Source: Candidatus Cryosericum hinesii
GTDB taxonomy: Bacteria > Caldisericota > Caldisericia > Cryosericales > Cryosericaceae
NCBI RefSeq assembly: GCF_003570985.1
Contig: NZ_QXIW01000031.1
Coordinates: 62,001-126,000, forward strand
Length of the DNA: 64,000 nucleotides
Reading direction: 5' to 3'
Made by a program: the position numbers and the translations under genes
Notes under the pieces: model-generated
Seen by the model: only the letters and a program-made list of their open reading frames with translations
Databases searched by the model: none
What the model was told of the DNA's origin: nothing
Shown here: positions 7,691 to 15,507 of the stretch, piece after piece
Numbering within the stretch: position 1 is the first letter of the stretch
Layout of the letters: each line of letters starts with the position of its first letter

Positions 7691-10330
7691 TTACGACTTC
7701 GCTGTTATCGTGATCGTGTGTGCGGTCCCATCCCATTGAATGTCCAGCCCAAGCGACTCCGAGACGAACCGGAGAGGCAGGAGAGTCCTTCCGTACGAGA
7801 TGACCGGTACAACAGCGGGATTGGTGTCGATGCTGACCGACTTTCCGTCTATCTCTGCAGCGTTCTTTCCGATCCACAGGTTCAGCGTCGTACCGTTCCT
7901 CACAATAGTGACCTTCTGCTCCGCCGCATCCCAGGCGATGCTTCCTCCAAAGACTTCAGTAATTATCCGTATGGGGATGAAGGTGCGTGAGCTGAAGATG
8001 TCGGGGGCTGCGTCGATTGGGACTTGCTTCCCGTCTACCAGGATCATCTTACTGCCGATCGTCAGTTTCATTAGGCTTCCCGCGTTCATGACGAAGGAGG
8101 CTGTGACTGTCTTGTCCGTGTCCATCGTGATGGTTTCGGGATTCTTCGTGCCAGACAGGTCGCCTGACCATCCGGTGAAGGAGTAACCGGTGGCAGGAGT
8201 TGCAGTAAGAGCAATTGTTGTGCCCACAGCGTAGGAAACCGCATCGGGGGACCTGACGACCGAGCCTCCCGCAGAAGGGGATGTCACGGCCGTCAAGGTA
8301 TGGGATGAGGACATGTTGTAGCTGAACACTCCGTGCGAGGTGCAGGCATACAAGGTGGCAGCCCCCGGGTTGACGACAAGGGAAGTGACCCATTGATGCA
8401 GACCCGTATCTGTCCAGTGGTTCCCGCCATCGGTTGAGCGAATGACACCAGTATCCCCAGCGGCATAGATGGTCGTGGGTGTTGCAGGGTCGAGAACAAT
8501 TTCCCAAAGGTCCATGCCAAGAAGTGGAGAGTCGGAGTCAAGCGCTATGGCCCACGTGCTACCGCCGTCGGTGGAACGCAGGATTCGGCACAATATCTGT
8601 TGAAAGTCGCCATAGGTGGAGGCTGCATACATGATCGAAGGATTTGCTGGATTGATTGCCAGTGCGACAATGCTGTCCATCTGATCCGGGCCCGTCTTGA
8701 CGACCATCGCAGTCCAGTGGTCACCGCTGTCTGTTGAGCGATAGAAGTAGTCGGCCCCGAGATATAGCGTCGTATGGATGACAGGATCGATGGTAAGAGA
8801 CGAGACCATCATGCGTGTGAGGCCAGTGTTCGCCGCCGTCCAGTTAGCGCCGCTGTCTGTGGAGCGGAAGATGCCAGCATCGGTTCCGGCGTACAAGGTT
8901 GTTGGAGTAATGTGGTCGACGATCAGGCAGTTAACCCCATTTGTACACGGTAGAGTGGCTTCTGCTGTCCAAGTTGCCCCGCTGTTTGTAGAGCGGAAGA
9001 TCTTCTTCGCGACAGAGGCATAGAGAATAGAAGGAGTCTTGGGGTCGAAGGCGATATGGTTGACGTAGCCAATGGTTGACGTTGCGCTCGCCGTGTGCCA
9101 CGTCATGCCACCGTCGTGGGAGTAGAGAACGCCATTGATGCAACTCTGATACATGGTGGTGGAAGTCTTCGGATCGACGATCATCTCCCCTACGACCTTT
9201 CCGCCGGTGAAGGCAACCGGGAAACTCACCTTTGTCCAGGTGGCTCCGCCGTTGGTGGAACGGAAGAGTCCGGAACTCGTGCCGGCGTACAGTGTCGTTG
9301 GGATCTTGGGATCACTGGCAATAGAATTGACCGTTCTGCTGGCAAGACCGGCACTTATCGTCTTCCACGTGTCGCCCTTGTCTGTCGACGACAGGACACT
9401 ATTGTCGGTCCTCACATACAGAGTGGAAAAAGTCTTCGAACCAATGACGAGCTCGACGCGGGCCGCGTTATCAATATGCATGCTCAATGCTTTCCAAGTG
9501 CTGCCGCCGTTGACGCTTCTGAGGATGACGCGCCTGGAGAAGCTATTCACATAGCCAATTGCGTACAGGGTTGTCGAAGCCAGTGGGTCGATAGCAAAAT
9601 AGGAAACCCCTTCCAGAGTAGAACCTTTGCCCAGTGTTGTCCAGGTCGCACCACTATCGATGGAGCGGCAGATATAGGATTGGGTTACGGTGTACACCGT
9701 GGTTGGCGTCTTTGAGTCGACAGCAATCTCCCAGCATATTTGGTTTCTTGTCAGTTCAGAGTTTATGTCCTTCCATGATCCACCGTTGTTGACAGAGCGG
9801 AAGACACCATGTCCATTGGTGCTGACGTACAGGGTGGTTGGAGTGAGGGGATCTATGACAACGGAAGTGACGGACGGTTGAGTTGTCTGAGCAGAAATGG
9901 TGCCGCACACCGTCCAAGTGGTGCCACCGTCAACGGTTCGGAAGAGGCCTTCATTGGTGCCGGCAAACATCGTAGAGGGGGATTTCGGGTTGATGGCAAA
10001 GCAAGTCATATTGCTGAAATCAGAAGTGTTGCCCAGAGCGCTGGGCGTGGTGGAGAACTTGCCGTTTATTGCCGCCCACGTGGCGCCGCTGTCTTTGGAA
10101 CGGAACAAGCCACCTGCTGTGGCAGCGTACAGGGTGGAAGAATGGACGGGATCAACGGCAAGAATGGAGACGCCGCCATCATACATCGGAAGCTGTTTCC
10201 AGGCGTTGGCATCTGCCGCTTTCACGACAGGAGTGTAAACCAGAACACCCGAGAGACTTAGCGAGAGACACAGAGCTAGAACCATGATGGTCGCAGCAGG
10301 TGAGTGATTTCGTGCCTTGGTTGTTGTCAT
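7691..10330 (-). CDS. Exported BNR/propeller-repeat protein with C-terminal stalk domain, paralogue B (879 aa)
   Basis: The ATG at 10330 follows GGAGGCGCATAAC. The architecture matches paralogue A: signal peptide (about residues 1-38), about ten Asp-box repeats, one 'GWSGDLSGTKNPETITM' module and a C-terminal copper-amine-oxidase-like stalk domain pair. The N-terminal 130 and C-terminal 250 residues are nearly identical to A, while the central repeats differ much more (for instance a QICWEIAVDSKTPTTVYT repeat seen only here). This pattern suggests tandem duplication followed by repeat divergence or by gene conversion of the ends. It is probably secreted and surface-attached. Confidence 0.85.
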   Translation of the reverse strand: MTTTKARNHSPAATIMVLALCLSLSLSGVLVYTPVVKAADANAWKQLPMYDGGVSILAVDPVHSSTLYAATAGGLFRSKDSGATWAAINGKFSTTPSALGNTSDFSNMTCFAINPKSPSTMFAGTNEGLFRTVDGGTTWTVCGTISAQTTQPSVTSVVIDPLTPTTLYVSTNGHGVFRSVNNGGSWKDINSELTRNQICWEIAVDSKTPTTVYTVTQSYICRSIDSGATWTTLGKGSTLEGVSYFAIDPLASTTLYAIGYVNSFSRRVILRSVNGGSTWKALSMHIDNAARVELVIGSKTFSTLYVRTDNSVLSSTDKGDTWKTISAGLASRTVNSIASDPKIPTTLYAGTSSGLFRSTNGGATWTKVSFPVAFTGGKVVGEMIVDPKTSTTMYQSCINGVLYSHDGGMTWHTASATSTIGYVNHIAFDPKTPSILYASVAKKIFRSTNSGATWTAEATLPCTNGVNCLIVDHITPTTLYAGTDAGIFRSTDSGANWTAANTGLTRMMVSSLTIDPVIHTTLYLGADYFYRSTDSGDHWTAMVVKTGPDQMDSIVALAINPANPSIMYAASTYGDFQQILCRILRSTDGGSTWAIALDSDSPLLGMDLWEIVLDPATPTTIYAAGDTGVIRSTDGGNHWTDTGLHQWVTSLVVNPGAATLYACTSHGVFSYNMSSSHTLTAVTSPSAGGSVVRSPDAVSYAVGTTIALTATPATGYSFTGWSGDLSGTKNPETITMDTDKTVTASFVMNAGSLMKLTIGSKMILVDGKQVPIDAAPDIFSSRTFIPIRIITEVFGGSIAWDAAEQKVTIVRNGTTLNLWIGKNAAEIDGKSVSIDTNPAVVPVISYGRTLLPLRFVSESLGLDIQWDGTAHTITITAKS

Positions 10331-10429
10331 GTTATGCGCCTCCAACACGTACTTTCAACAGGGGCGTTGGAATGGAACCTGGACACCAGCGCCATCAGCT
10401 CGCCGTATCGTTGCGGCGTCGCAGCGGAG

Positions 10430-10485
10430 ATCGTATCGTCTACTACAAGTATAACGCGTGGCGATGTTTTGACTAACTTGGACGA
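10430..10485 (-). promoter_or_regulatory. Shared-family promoter, copy 4
   Basis: On the minus strand TAGTCA, a 16-base spacer and TATACT (complement of 10448-10453) form the best sigma-70-like version of the shared promoter. The ATG at 10330 is 118 nt downstream. Confidence 0.65.
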
Positions 10486-10623
10486 TGGGCGACGCGCAGA
10501 CGCTACTTGAAGGAACAAGTCGTCATCACCATGGACTCTGATGCAATCCAGTGTGGGCGTGAAATGCCAGTGCTTCAATGTCTGACTCCACCTTTCACCG
10601 CCACTAGTATCTGCACAATTAGA

Positions 10624-10684
10624 GTCGTGTAATTGCGGGTCCGCAAACCCGCATGGTTGCGTAGGGCACTCAGGATTACACGAC
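10624..10684. repeat. 61-bp palindromic intergenic element, copy 2
   Basis: It is nearly identical to 3744-3804: GTCGTGTAATT and ATTACACGAC ends with an inner GCGGGT/ACCCGC hairpin. The flanking intergenic sequence (CACTAGTATCTGC on one side) is shared with copy 1 as well, so more than the palindrome was duplicated. Confidence 0.8.
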
Positions 10685-10887
10685 ATTAATCTTCAGGCGG
10701 CATGCTGAGGATCCAGTAAGGTCAATGACAAATTGAGGGACGTTTTCGATCAGAAATGGAATTTGAAAGAGAGTCTACGGCAAGTGCAAGGAATGGTCAC
10801 GGATAGCAAGACCCCCGTAGGGATTACTGATCGGGGGCGCTTGCCAGTTGCTGGTCAATATGAACCGGCGTGCTCTGAGCGAGTTCC

Positions 10888-11145
10888 CTACAGGCGTTCA
10901 GCGTCCGACTTCTCGTCTCCAATATCGCGCGGAACCATACCTCCATATGGTTCGTGGTTGAGATACGTATCTTTTGACGCTGAGAAGACGGAGTTCTTCC
11001 TGATGACGTCTTCTTTGTCGTCGATGGAAAGGTACTCGTTCTCAGGGTCGTCTGTACGTCCGGCTCTATCGCGTTTCGCAATCAATGTAAGCAACACCGC
11101 GATGATAATGACTGCTGCTATCAAGAGTATCGGCCACCAGATCAT
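10888..11145 (-). CDS. Small single-pass membrane protein (85 aa)
   Basis: The ATG at 11145 was chosen because GGGGGAGG lies six bases upstream. The protein then starts directly with a hydrophobic segment (MIWWPILLIAAVIIIAVLL), followed by a charged, acidic soluble tail. The ATGs at 11160 and 11169 are less well placed. No family is recognised. A good promoter lies about 145 bp upstream (11289-11316) in a segment duplicated at 15213-15240. Confidence 0.6.
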   Translation of the reverse strand: MIWWPILLIAAVIIIAVLLTLIAKRDRAGRTDDPENEYLSIDDKEDVIRKNSVFSASKDTYLNHEPYGGMVPRDIGDEKSDAERL

Positions 11146-11239
11146 GTCTGCCTCCCCCATGCTGTTCAAACGTCAAATAGAACGTGCTGAGTGCCTTTCG
11201 TCACGTGCATCACCCAGGCCCTCCTTCGGCGCAAGATAT

Positions 11240-11360
11240 TGATGCAGCTGCGCCGTGCTTTCCAGTACTAGTGCATCATTGTCAACGTATTATAGCCGAC
11301 GAGACAAACCAGACAATAGAGAAAGGGAAGGATGTAACACTCGGAACGCCCGTGAGCAAT
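11240..11360 (-). promoter_or_regulatory. Duplicated promoter segment, copy 1
   Basis: On the minus strand TTGTCT (complement of 11311-11316), a 16-base spacer and a perfect TATAAT (complement of 11289-11294) form a promoter for the small membrane protein. The segment aligns over about 120 bp with 15170-15290, which has TTGTTT-16-TACAAT ahead of the truncated hsdM. Confidence 0.6.
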
Positions 11361-11436
11361 GGCATCGTCACCACCACAGACACTGGCCCAATCAACTGTA
11401 AATGGGATATTGCAACTCACCCACCCATGCCGCCGT

Positions 11437-11483
11437 CATCAATTACACGGCATATTGTCAAATTACACGACTCCAATTGTCGC
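11437..11483. repeat. Degenerate ~21-bp tandem repeats, tract 1
   Basis: Two units of the form AATTACACGRC...TTGTC follow a CATCAATT start. The core ATTACACGAC also forms the arms of the 61-bp palindromes. Related tracts are at 14280-14367 and 15351-15420. Confidence 0.6.
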
Positions 11484-11505
11484 GCCCACCGCGGGGAACT
11501 TTGTA

Positions 11506-12054
11506 CTAGACCCCGTCAGGCACCTTCTCTTCCATCAAGCTGCGATAGTCGATGATTTCGGCGTCCACAGAGAAACTGCCGTTTCCGATGGCATGGCAGA
11601 CTCTCTTCTCCGTTTTTCCTTCGTTGTACCAGACGCGGGTTGCTTCCAGTATTACAAGACCGTGTTTTTTCACATAGTCTACGACCTTGCATTCCAGAGC
11701 GGCAAGGCATTCGCCGATCAGCGGTGCCTTCACATCTTTTGCCGGAAGTGCGGTCAGATGGAACTTTTCAAACTTGTCCACTTCTGTACCGGAAACCATG
11801 CCGATGCGTACCACAGTCTCCAGCATTTCAACCGTAGGAACATTGATGACGCATTCTTTTGTTTCCAGCATGGTATGAAAAGAGTGGTTCCACGGGCCGG
11901 TGGAAATGGCAATGTGCGGGGTGAAGTCCATCACCATGTGCCAGGAAATCGTCATCACGTTGTTCTTGCCATGGTCGTTGGTGGAAACCAGCACGACCGG
12001 GCCGGATTCCAGAAAGGTAAATCCTCGCCGTTTATCAATTTCTTTCAATGGCAT
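11506..12054 (-). CDS. Flavin reductase-like FMN-binding protein (182 aa)
   Basis: This is a flavin reductase-domain protein of the DIM6/NTAB type that would bind FMN. Typical features are the N-terminal GPVVLVSTNDHGKNNVMTISW strand region, HSFHTMLETKECVINVP in the middle and a conserved GMVSGTEVDKFEKF segment. GGAGG lies six bases before the ATG. The physiological partner is unknown. In anaerobes such small flavoproteins often act in oxygen or electron handling. A second, more distant member lies at 18056-18595. Confidence 0.8.
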   Translation of the reverse strand: MPLKEIDKRRGFTFLESGPVVLVSTNDHGKNNVMTISWHMVMDFTPHIAISTGPWNHSFHTMLETKECVINVPTVEMLETVVRIGMVSGTEVDKFEKFHLTALPAKDVKAPLIGECLAALECKVVDYVKKHGLVILEATRVWYNEGKTEKRVCHAIGNGSFSVDAEIIDYRSLMEEKVPDGV

Positions 12055-12123
12055 ATTGAACCTCCGCTTACTTAGTCCTGCTCATAGGCACCGAGAGTTC
12101 GTTTGTGAGATACAACTTCCTTT

Positions 12124-12585
12124 TTAACGAATGGATTTGCGGAGTTCCTCGTTTTGGCGCATGACCTTCATCATTTGAACAAAGGCATCGTCCGTCATTC
12201 TCAGATAATGGATACCCTGTCCGATAGCAATTGCGCTCGGAATACCGGTCCAGGAGAAAAGCAGCATGAAGATTCCAGCTCTTGTATTTCCAAGGTAGAA
12301 CTCATGTATGCCGAAACCACCGAGAAGGAGAGCGAGCATGGCAGCTGTTTTTCTGTCTTTGCCTTCGCCATCAATATACATAACGCTCGGATAGAGAAGC
12401 GTTGCAGCTGGCACTGGGACGAACGCGTCGTTATTGACACCGCAATATGGGCATTTTGCGAATGAAGGAGAATATGTGTTGCCGCACTTGGGACAGACGA
12501 TCTTGTGCGTAACGGTGCATCTTGGACATGCATCATCAACGGCATTGTCGTACAGCTCATGGCAGTTCGGGCATTCAACAAGCAT
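12124..12585 (-). CDS. Zinc-ribbon protein with TM2 domain (153 aa)
   Basis: The N-terminal 55 residues carry paired CxxC motifs (CPNC, CPRC, CPKC, CPYC), so one or two zinc ribbons are likely. From about residue 75 comes a TM2 domain with two membrane helices and the signature GGFGIHEFYLGNTRAGIF. The C-terminus is short, charged and helical. It should be an inner-membrane protein with cytoplasmic ribbons. The start follows GAAAGGAATAC. Function is unknown for the family. The gene starts 69 bp upstream of the flavin reductase start and on the same strand. Confidence 0.8.
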   Translation of the reverse strand: MLVECPNCHELYDNAVDDACPRCTVTHKIVCPKCGNTYSPSFAKCPYCGVNNDAFVPVPAATLLYPSVMYIDGEGKDRKTAAMLALLLGGFGIHEFYLGNTRAGIFMLLFSWTGIPSAIAIGQGIHYLRMTDDAFVQMMKVMRQNEELRKSIR

Positions 12586-12609
12586 GTATTCCTTTCATGC
12601 ATCTAGCAA

Positions 12610-13030
12610 GCAAGCGCGTTGTAACATCTCCACACAGGAAAGTATAGCTAGCGATCGTGAACACTGAAAGTGGTTAGAAAGGAGAGGGCCGTCCGTGCTC
12701 TTTTCATAGAGAATCCTCTTCTTGTGGTTTCTGCAACTAGAGTCCTGTGATTCCGTGTCCGCAAACCCGCATGCTTGCATAGGGCACTCAGAATTACACG
12801 ATATTACTCCCGGGGCAGGTTGATGATGGGCCGACATGGCTGACAACACAGAAAGAGACAGAAACGGCAGAAGGGTCAGTTGGAGAGGGACGTCATCGCG
12901 AATCTGGCAAGTTGGTGGCAAATCGGGGAATCTAGAAATGAACACGGCTTTTGGGAAATGAACCGGGAAAACAGAGAGTGAACACCGGGGGTGTTAGTTC
13001 TGGTGACCGAATCGGCTATTCTCGTAACCT
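12610..13030. other. Non-coding spacer with duplicated elements
   Basis: No gene is seen. It holds copy 3 of the 61-bp palindrome and, at about 12805-12960, another version of the duplicated spacer seen near 3825, 6930 and 10690. Confidence 0.5.
12742..12802. repeat. 61-bp palindromic intergenic element, copy 3 (diverged)
   Basis: It keeps the GTCCGCAAACCCGCATG core and the AATTACACGAT end. The other arm is now GTCCTGTGATT, so the outer stem is no longer perfect. This is the oldest-looking of the three copies. Confidence 0.7.
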
Positions 13031-13963
13031 CTACCAATCATACCCACCACCACCCCAGTCATAAATAAGCCACGGCGAGTTTGCATTGTCTCTCTTGAGT
13101 AAATAGCCCCAACTAACCCTTCCTTCGTCTATGGATGAACTCTTTCCTTTCTTGTACTTAATCTCAAAGACCACGTTGAAGGTCTTGGTGCCGGGAGCCT
13201 CTTGTGAATGCCTCTCGTTGATATCTATCAGTTTCACATAGTCTATTGCATCAAAACCCCAATTTATGTTCTTTCTGTTCGGTGTCATGCGCTTTTCCAT
13301 TTCAGCGAGGTTTTTCCCATTCCAGTATTTGAAGTACTCTTCGATGACCTTTCTAGCGGCGATGGATGATGGTTCTTGTGCAAATTGGTCGCTGGGACCA
13401 TAGAAGAAGGATTCATTTGCTGTGTCTTGTACAAAGCAGAACGCGGAAGGAAGGTAGATAAGAGGAATTCCCTGCCAGTGAGGTTGGAGAATCCCTGTGA
13501 CTGTGTAGGTCTGTCCTTTGATGATCGTGGGGGTTGGAACATCTTTCTGAGGGATTGCACTACTGTACGTCATGGTCCCATCAGGCGATCTGTCTGCTTT
13601 GTCTGAAAGCGGCTGGCAGAGATAGAAAACAACAGACAATTGCTTCTTCGAAGTCTGTCCAGCAAGGGTGACCAGGGCGGTAGTGTCTGCCCGCACCGTT
13701 CTGGTGTCGATGACATCCGTTACTTTGAAGGTAGCCTGAGTATTCATTATGTAAAGGCTCTTTCCGTCCAGGACAAACGCGGGAACGATACCCTTGCATG
13801 GAGTTGTACCCTTCTGAATATCTTGAGCCATGGTGTTGCCTTGAGGAACATCAACTGTACCAGTGGCAGCTTTCGGTGTGCAGCCAGCTGCAAGCACAAG
13901 TGCAAGCAGGATTCCCGTGAATGCCGTGATTCTTGAACTGTGTCGTGCGTTCGTTATTTTCAT
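13031..13963 (-). CDS. Lipoprotein of the 'GTxDVP' family with NTF2/DUF4829-like C-terminus (310 aa)
   Basis: The ATG at 13963 follows GGAGGGCGCATAGC. The signal peptide ends in a lipobox LAAGC (Cys about 28). Residues 33-175 form the family domain shared with the two upstream lipoproteins: GTVDVPQGN near the start and GILQPHWQGIPLIYLPSAF near its end. The C-terminal 120 residues include VIEEYFKYWNGKNLAEMEK, the pattern of NTF2-like DUF4829-type domains, and end in an unusual GGGGYDW. It is probably exposed on the cell surface. Function is unknown. Confidence 0.8.
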   Translation of the reverse strand: MKITNARHSSRITAFTGILLALVLAAGCTPKAATGTVDVPQGNTMAQDIQKGTTPCKGIVPAFVLDGKSLYIMNTQATFKVTDVIDTRTVRADTTALVTLAGQTSKKQLSVVFYLCQPLSDKADRSPDGTMTYSSAIPQKDVPTPTIIKGQTYTVTGILQPHWQGIPLIYLPSAFCFVQDTANESFFYGPSDQFAQEPSSIAARKVIEEYFKYWNGKNLAEMEKRMTPNRKNINWGFDAIDYVKLIDINERHSQEAPGTKTFNVVFEIKYKKGKSSSIDEGRVSWGYLLKRDNANSPWLIYDWGGGGYDW

Positions 13964-14049
13964 GCTATGCGCCCTCCAACAGGTGCTTTCTCGATCGAAA
14001 CTCGGCCACTGCTATCATCATTGCGCCACATCGGTGCGGCGTCGCAACA

Positions 14050-14105
14050 GAGATCGCACCTTCTCAAATAAGTATAACGCAACAGCTATGTCTTGACTAA
14101 TCTGG
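14050..14105 (-). promoter_or_regulatory. Shared-family promoter, copy 5
   Basis: On the minus strand TTAGTCAAGACAT is followed by TATACT (complement of 14071-14076). The ATG at 13963 is 108 nt downstream. Confidence 0.6.
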
Positions 14106-14279
14106 GCGCATAGACGTTGGCAAAGCCACTCGGCGTCTCTGAATGCAACGTAAGGAGAACGAGCCGAAGTGAGAAGAAGCACAGTCTGCCTGAAGTGGCT
14201 CTGGAAGCGTCAGAGAGAATGCTTTGGATCGAGCTACTTTGGTAGGAAATGCCTGACAACCAGCTTGTCGTGCCGCGCT

Positions 14280-14367
14280 CATCAATTACACAACTCCACT
14301 TCGATACCACACAACTCAATTCGATATTACGCAACCCATTTCCAAATCACGCAACTCTATTTGCACT
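14280..14367. repeat. Degenerate ~20-bp tandem repeats, tract 2
   Basis: About four units share a NNACRCAACTC core with a spacing of 20-22 bases, after a CATCAATT start. The tract ends close to the 3' end of the Imm-5-like gene. Confidence 0.55.
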
Positions 14368-14408
14368 CCCCAAGGGGAAGCGGAGCGTTGTCGGTATCGA
14401 TTTTGATG

Positions 14409-14963
14409 TTAGGCATCCTGCGGCAAGGTCCGACTGCGGACGCCCGCATCCAGGGCATAGAGGAGCTTGTCCAACCGGCTGTTTCCCGCTTGACGAGCGG
14501 GCATCTGAAGCAAGACTTCGCGCACTTCCGAGGGGACGTGTTCGATCGCCCAGCGAACCTCGCCATCAGCGATGGTTGGATCGCCGGCGTGGTCAAGCTC
14601 CAGTGCCAGGGCAGCATAGGCCGCTGGACCGACAACGTGCTTGGTTTGGTGGACATCCACTAAAGGATGCGTGTAGGCGGACGATGCGGCAAGGCCAGCG
14701 GCGCGAGCGGCTGCAACTGCAGCCGGATCGCCGACCTCACGGGCAGCGGCCAGCGCTGCAAAAGCAAGGGAGCGCAGCTGAGCCGTGCGCCTTCCCCCAC
14801 CGGCAAACACCCGGATGCCTTCAATCGCCGCCCGGGGTCGGGTATCTGAAACCGCATGCTTCTCAAACACCGGCAGCGCTCTTTCAGCGCAGTCCGCAGC
14901 CCAGTGCCCCAGGGCCCTGAGGGATTCCAGGCTCAGCGTGAAGTACGTGGATTCACGACCCAT
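14409..14963 (-). CDS. Imm-5-like putative immunity protein (184 aa)
   Basis: The Ala-rich all-helical protein contains LGHWAADCAERALPVFE and RAAIEGIRVFAGG, then repeated helices such as AAAREVGDPAAVAAARAAGLAASSAYTH. This is the pattern of the Imm-5-like 'putative immunity protein' family. AGGAGG lies six bases before the second of two adjacent ATGs (14963), so that start is preferred over 14966. It lies 11 bp downstream of the truncated hsdM and may be expressed from the hsdM promoter. No toxin partner is seen in the window. The family is often predicted from toxin loci, and its role here is unproven. Confidence 0.6.
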   Translation of the reverse strand: MGRESTYFTLSLESLRALGHWAADCAERALPVFEKHAVSDTRPRAAIEGIRVFAGGGRRTAQLRSLAFAALAAAREVGDPAAVAAARAAGLAASSAYTHPLVDVHQTKHVVGPAAYAALALELDHAGDPTIADGEVRWAIEHVPSEVREVLLQMPARQAGNSRLDKLLYALDAGVRSRTLPQDA

Positions 14964-14974
14964 CATTCACCTCC

Positions 14975-15139
14975 TTACACTATGAATATTGCAGAGCTGA
15001 GAAAGACGAGGCCCAGGACGACATGCTTGTATTCTGCCGAGTCCATGCTACCGCGCAGACTGTCAGCCATGCTCCAGAGCTTCGATTCGAAACCCAGGTT
15101 TGCTCCCGTCGTGTTGTCCTTTGTCTTTCCGCGTGCCAT
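14975..15139 (-). pseudogene. hsdM: Truncated type I restriction methyltransferase hsdM (first ~45 codons)
   Basis: After an ATG preceded by AAAGGGGGCACC, the peptide reads [18 protein letters not shown] then [17 protein letters not shown]. This is the N-terminal signature of HsdM, the N6-adenine methyltransferase subunit of type I restriction systems (usually about 500 aa). After VFL the family sequence would continue into KYISDAF. Here it changes to SSAIFIV and a stop, and the rest of hsdM, hsdS and hsdR are absent. The promoter and ribosome site remain intact. The break point lies just before the Imm-5-like gene, consistent with a deletion that removed the system. Confidence 0.8.
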
Positions 15140-15169
15140 GGTGCCCCCTTTGGCGTCAGTTATCAAGGC

Positions 15170-15290
15170 AGCCGCGCCGTACTTTCCAATACTAGTGCAG
15201 CATCATCAACGAATTGTAGCGACTGAAACAAGCCAAACAAGAGAGACTGGGAAGGAAACGATACCTGGGGTATTCTCGGAGCGATGACGT
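15170..15290 (-). promoter_or_regulatory. Duplicated promoter segment, copy 2
   Basis: On the minus strand TTGTTT (complement of 15235-15240), 16 bases and TACAAT (complement of 15213-15218) precede the truncated hsdM. The block matches 11240-11360, including the CACTAGTA stretch just downstream of the -10. Confidence 0.55.
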
Positions 15291-15350
15291 CATCGCTGGC
15301 GCAATCAGTGTTGGAGGCGATACTGAAGCTCATTCCGTCACTGCGGCCAT

Positions 15351-15420
15351 CATCAATTGCCCGACTCTTTTGTCAAATCTCCCGACTTAATGTCAAATGT
15401 TCCGACTCTAATTGTCGCAA
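15351..15420. repeat. Degenerate ~21-bp tandem repeats, tract 3
   Basis: Three units have the form NNCCGACT(CT)NNTTGTC with periods of 20-21 bases. This is the cleanest tract, and it starts with the same CATCAATT as the other two. Confidence 0.65.
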
Positions 15421-15441
15421 CCATTGTCTCGTTCCGCCCTC

Positions 15442-15483
15442 TTGACGTCGTGTAACGGTGAATATACTGTAACGACAGTTACA
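15442..15483 (+). promoter_or_regulatory. Promoter and palindromic operator of the MFS-chrB-like operon
   Basis: TTGACG at 15442-15447 and TATACT at 15463-15468 form a promoter with a short spacer. Overlapping and following the -10 is a perfect inverted repeat TGTAAC-gaca-GTTACA (15468-15483). A further TGTAACGG half-site lies at 15451. The position is suited to repression, perhaps by the ChrB-like protein of the operon (inference). Confidence 0.6.
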
Positions 15484-15507
15484 TATCCCCTGCGAGAGGT
15501 GCACCTT

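Noticed and set aside
10733-11242. 169-codon plus-strand frame
   Set aside because: It covers the small membrane protein gene on the other strand, which has a strong ribosome site and promoter. No family pattern is seen in this frame.
15351-15420. Possible CRISPR array
   Set aside because: Units are only 20-21 bp, degenerate and without unique spacers, and no cas gene is present.
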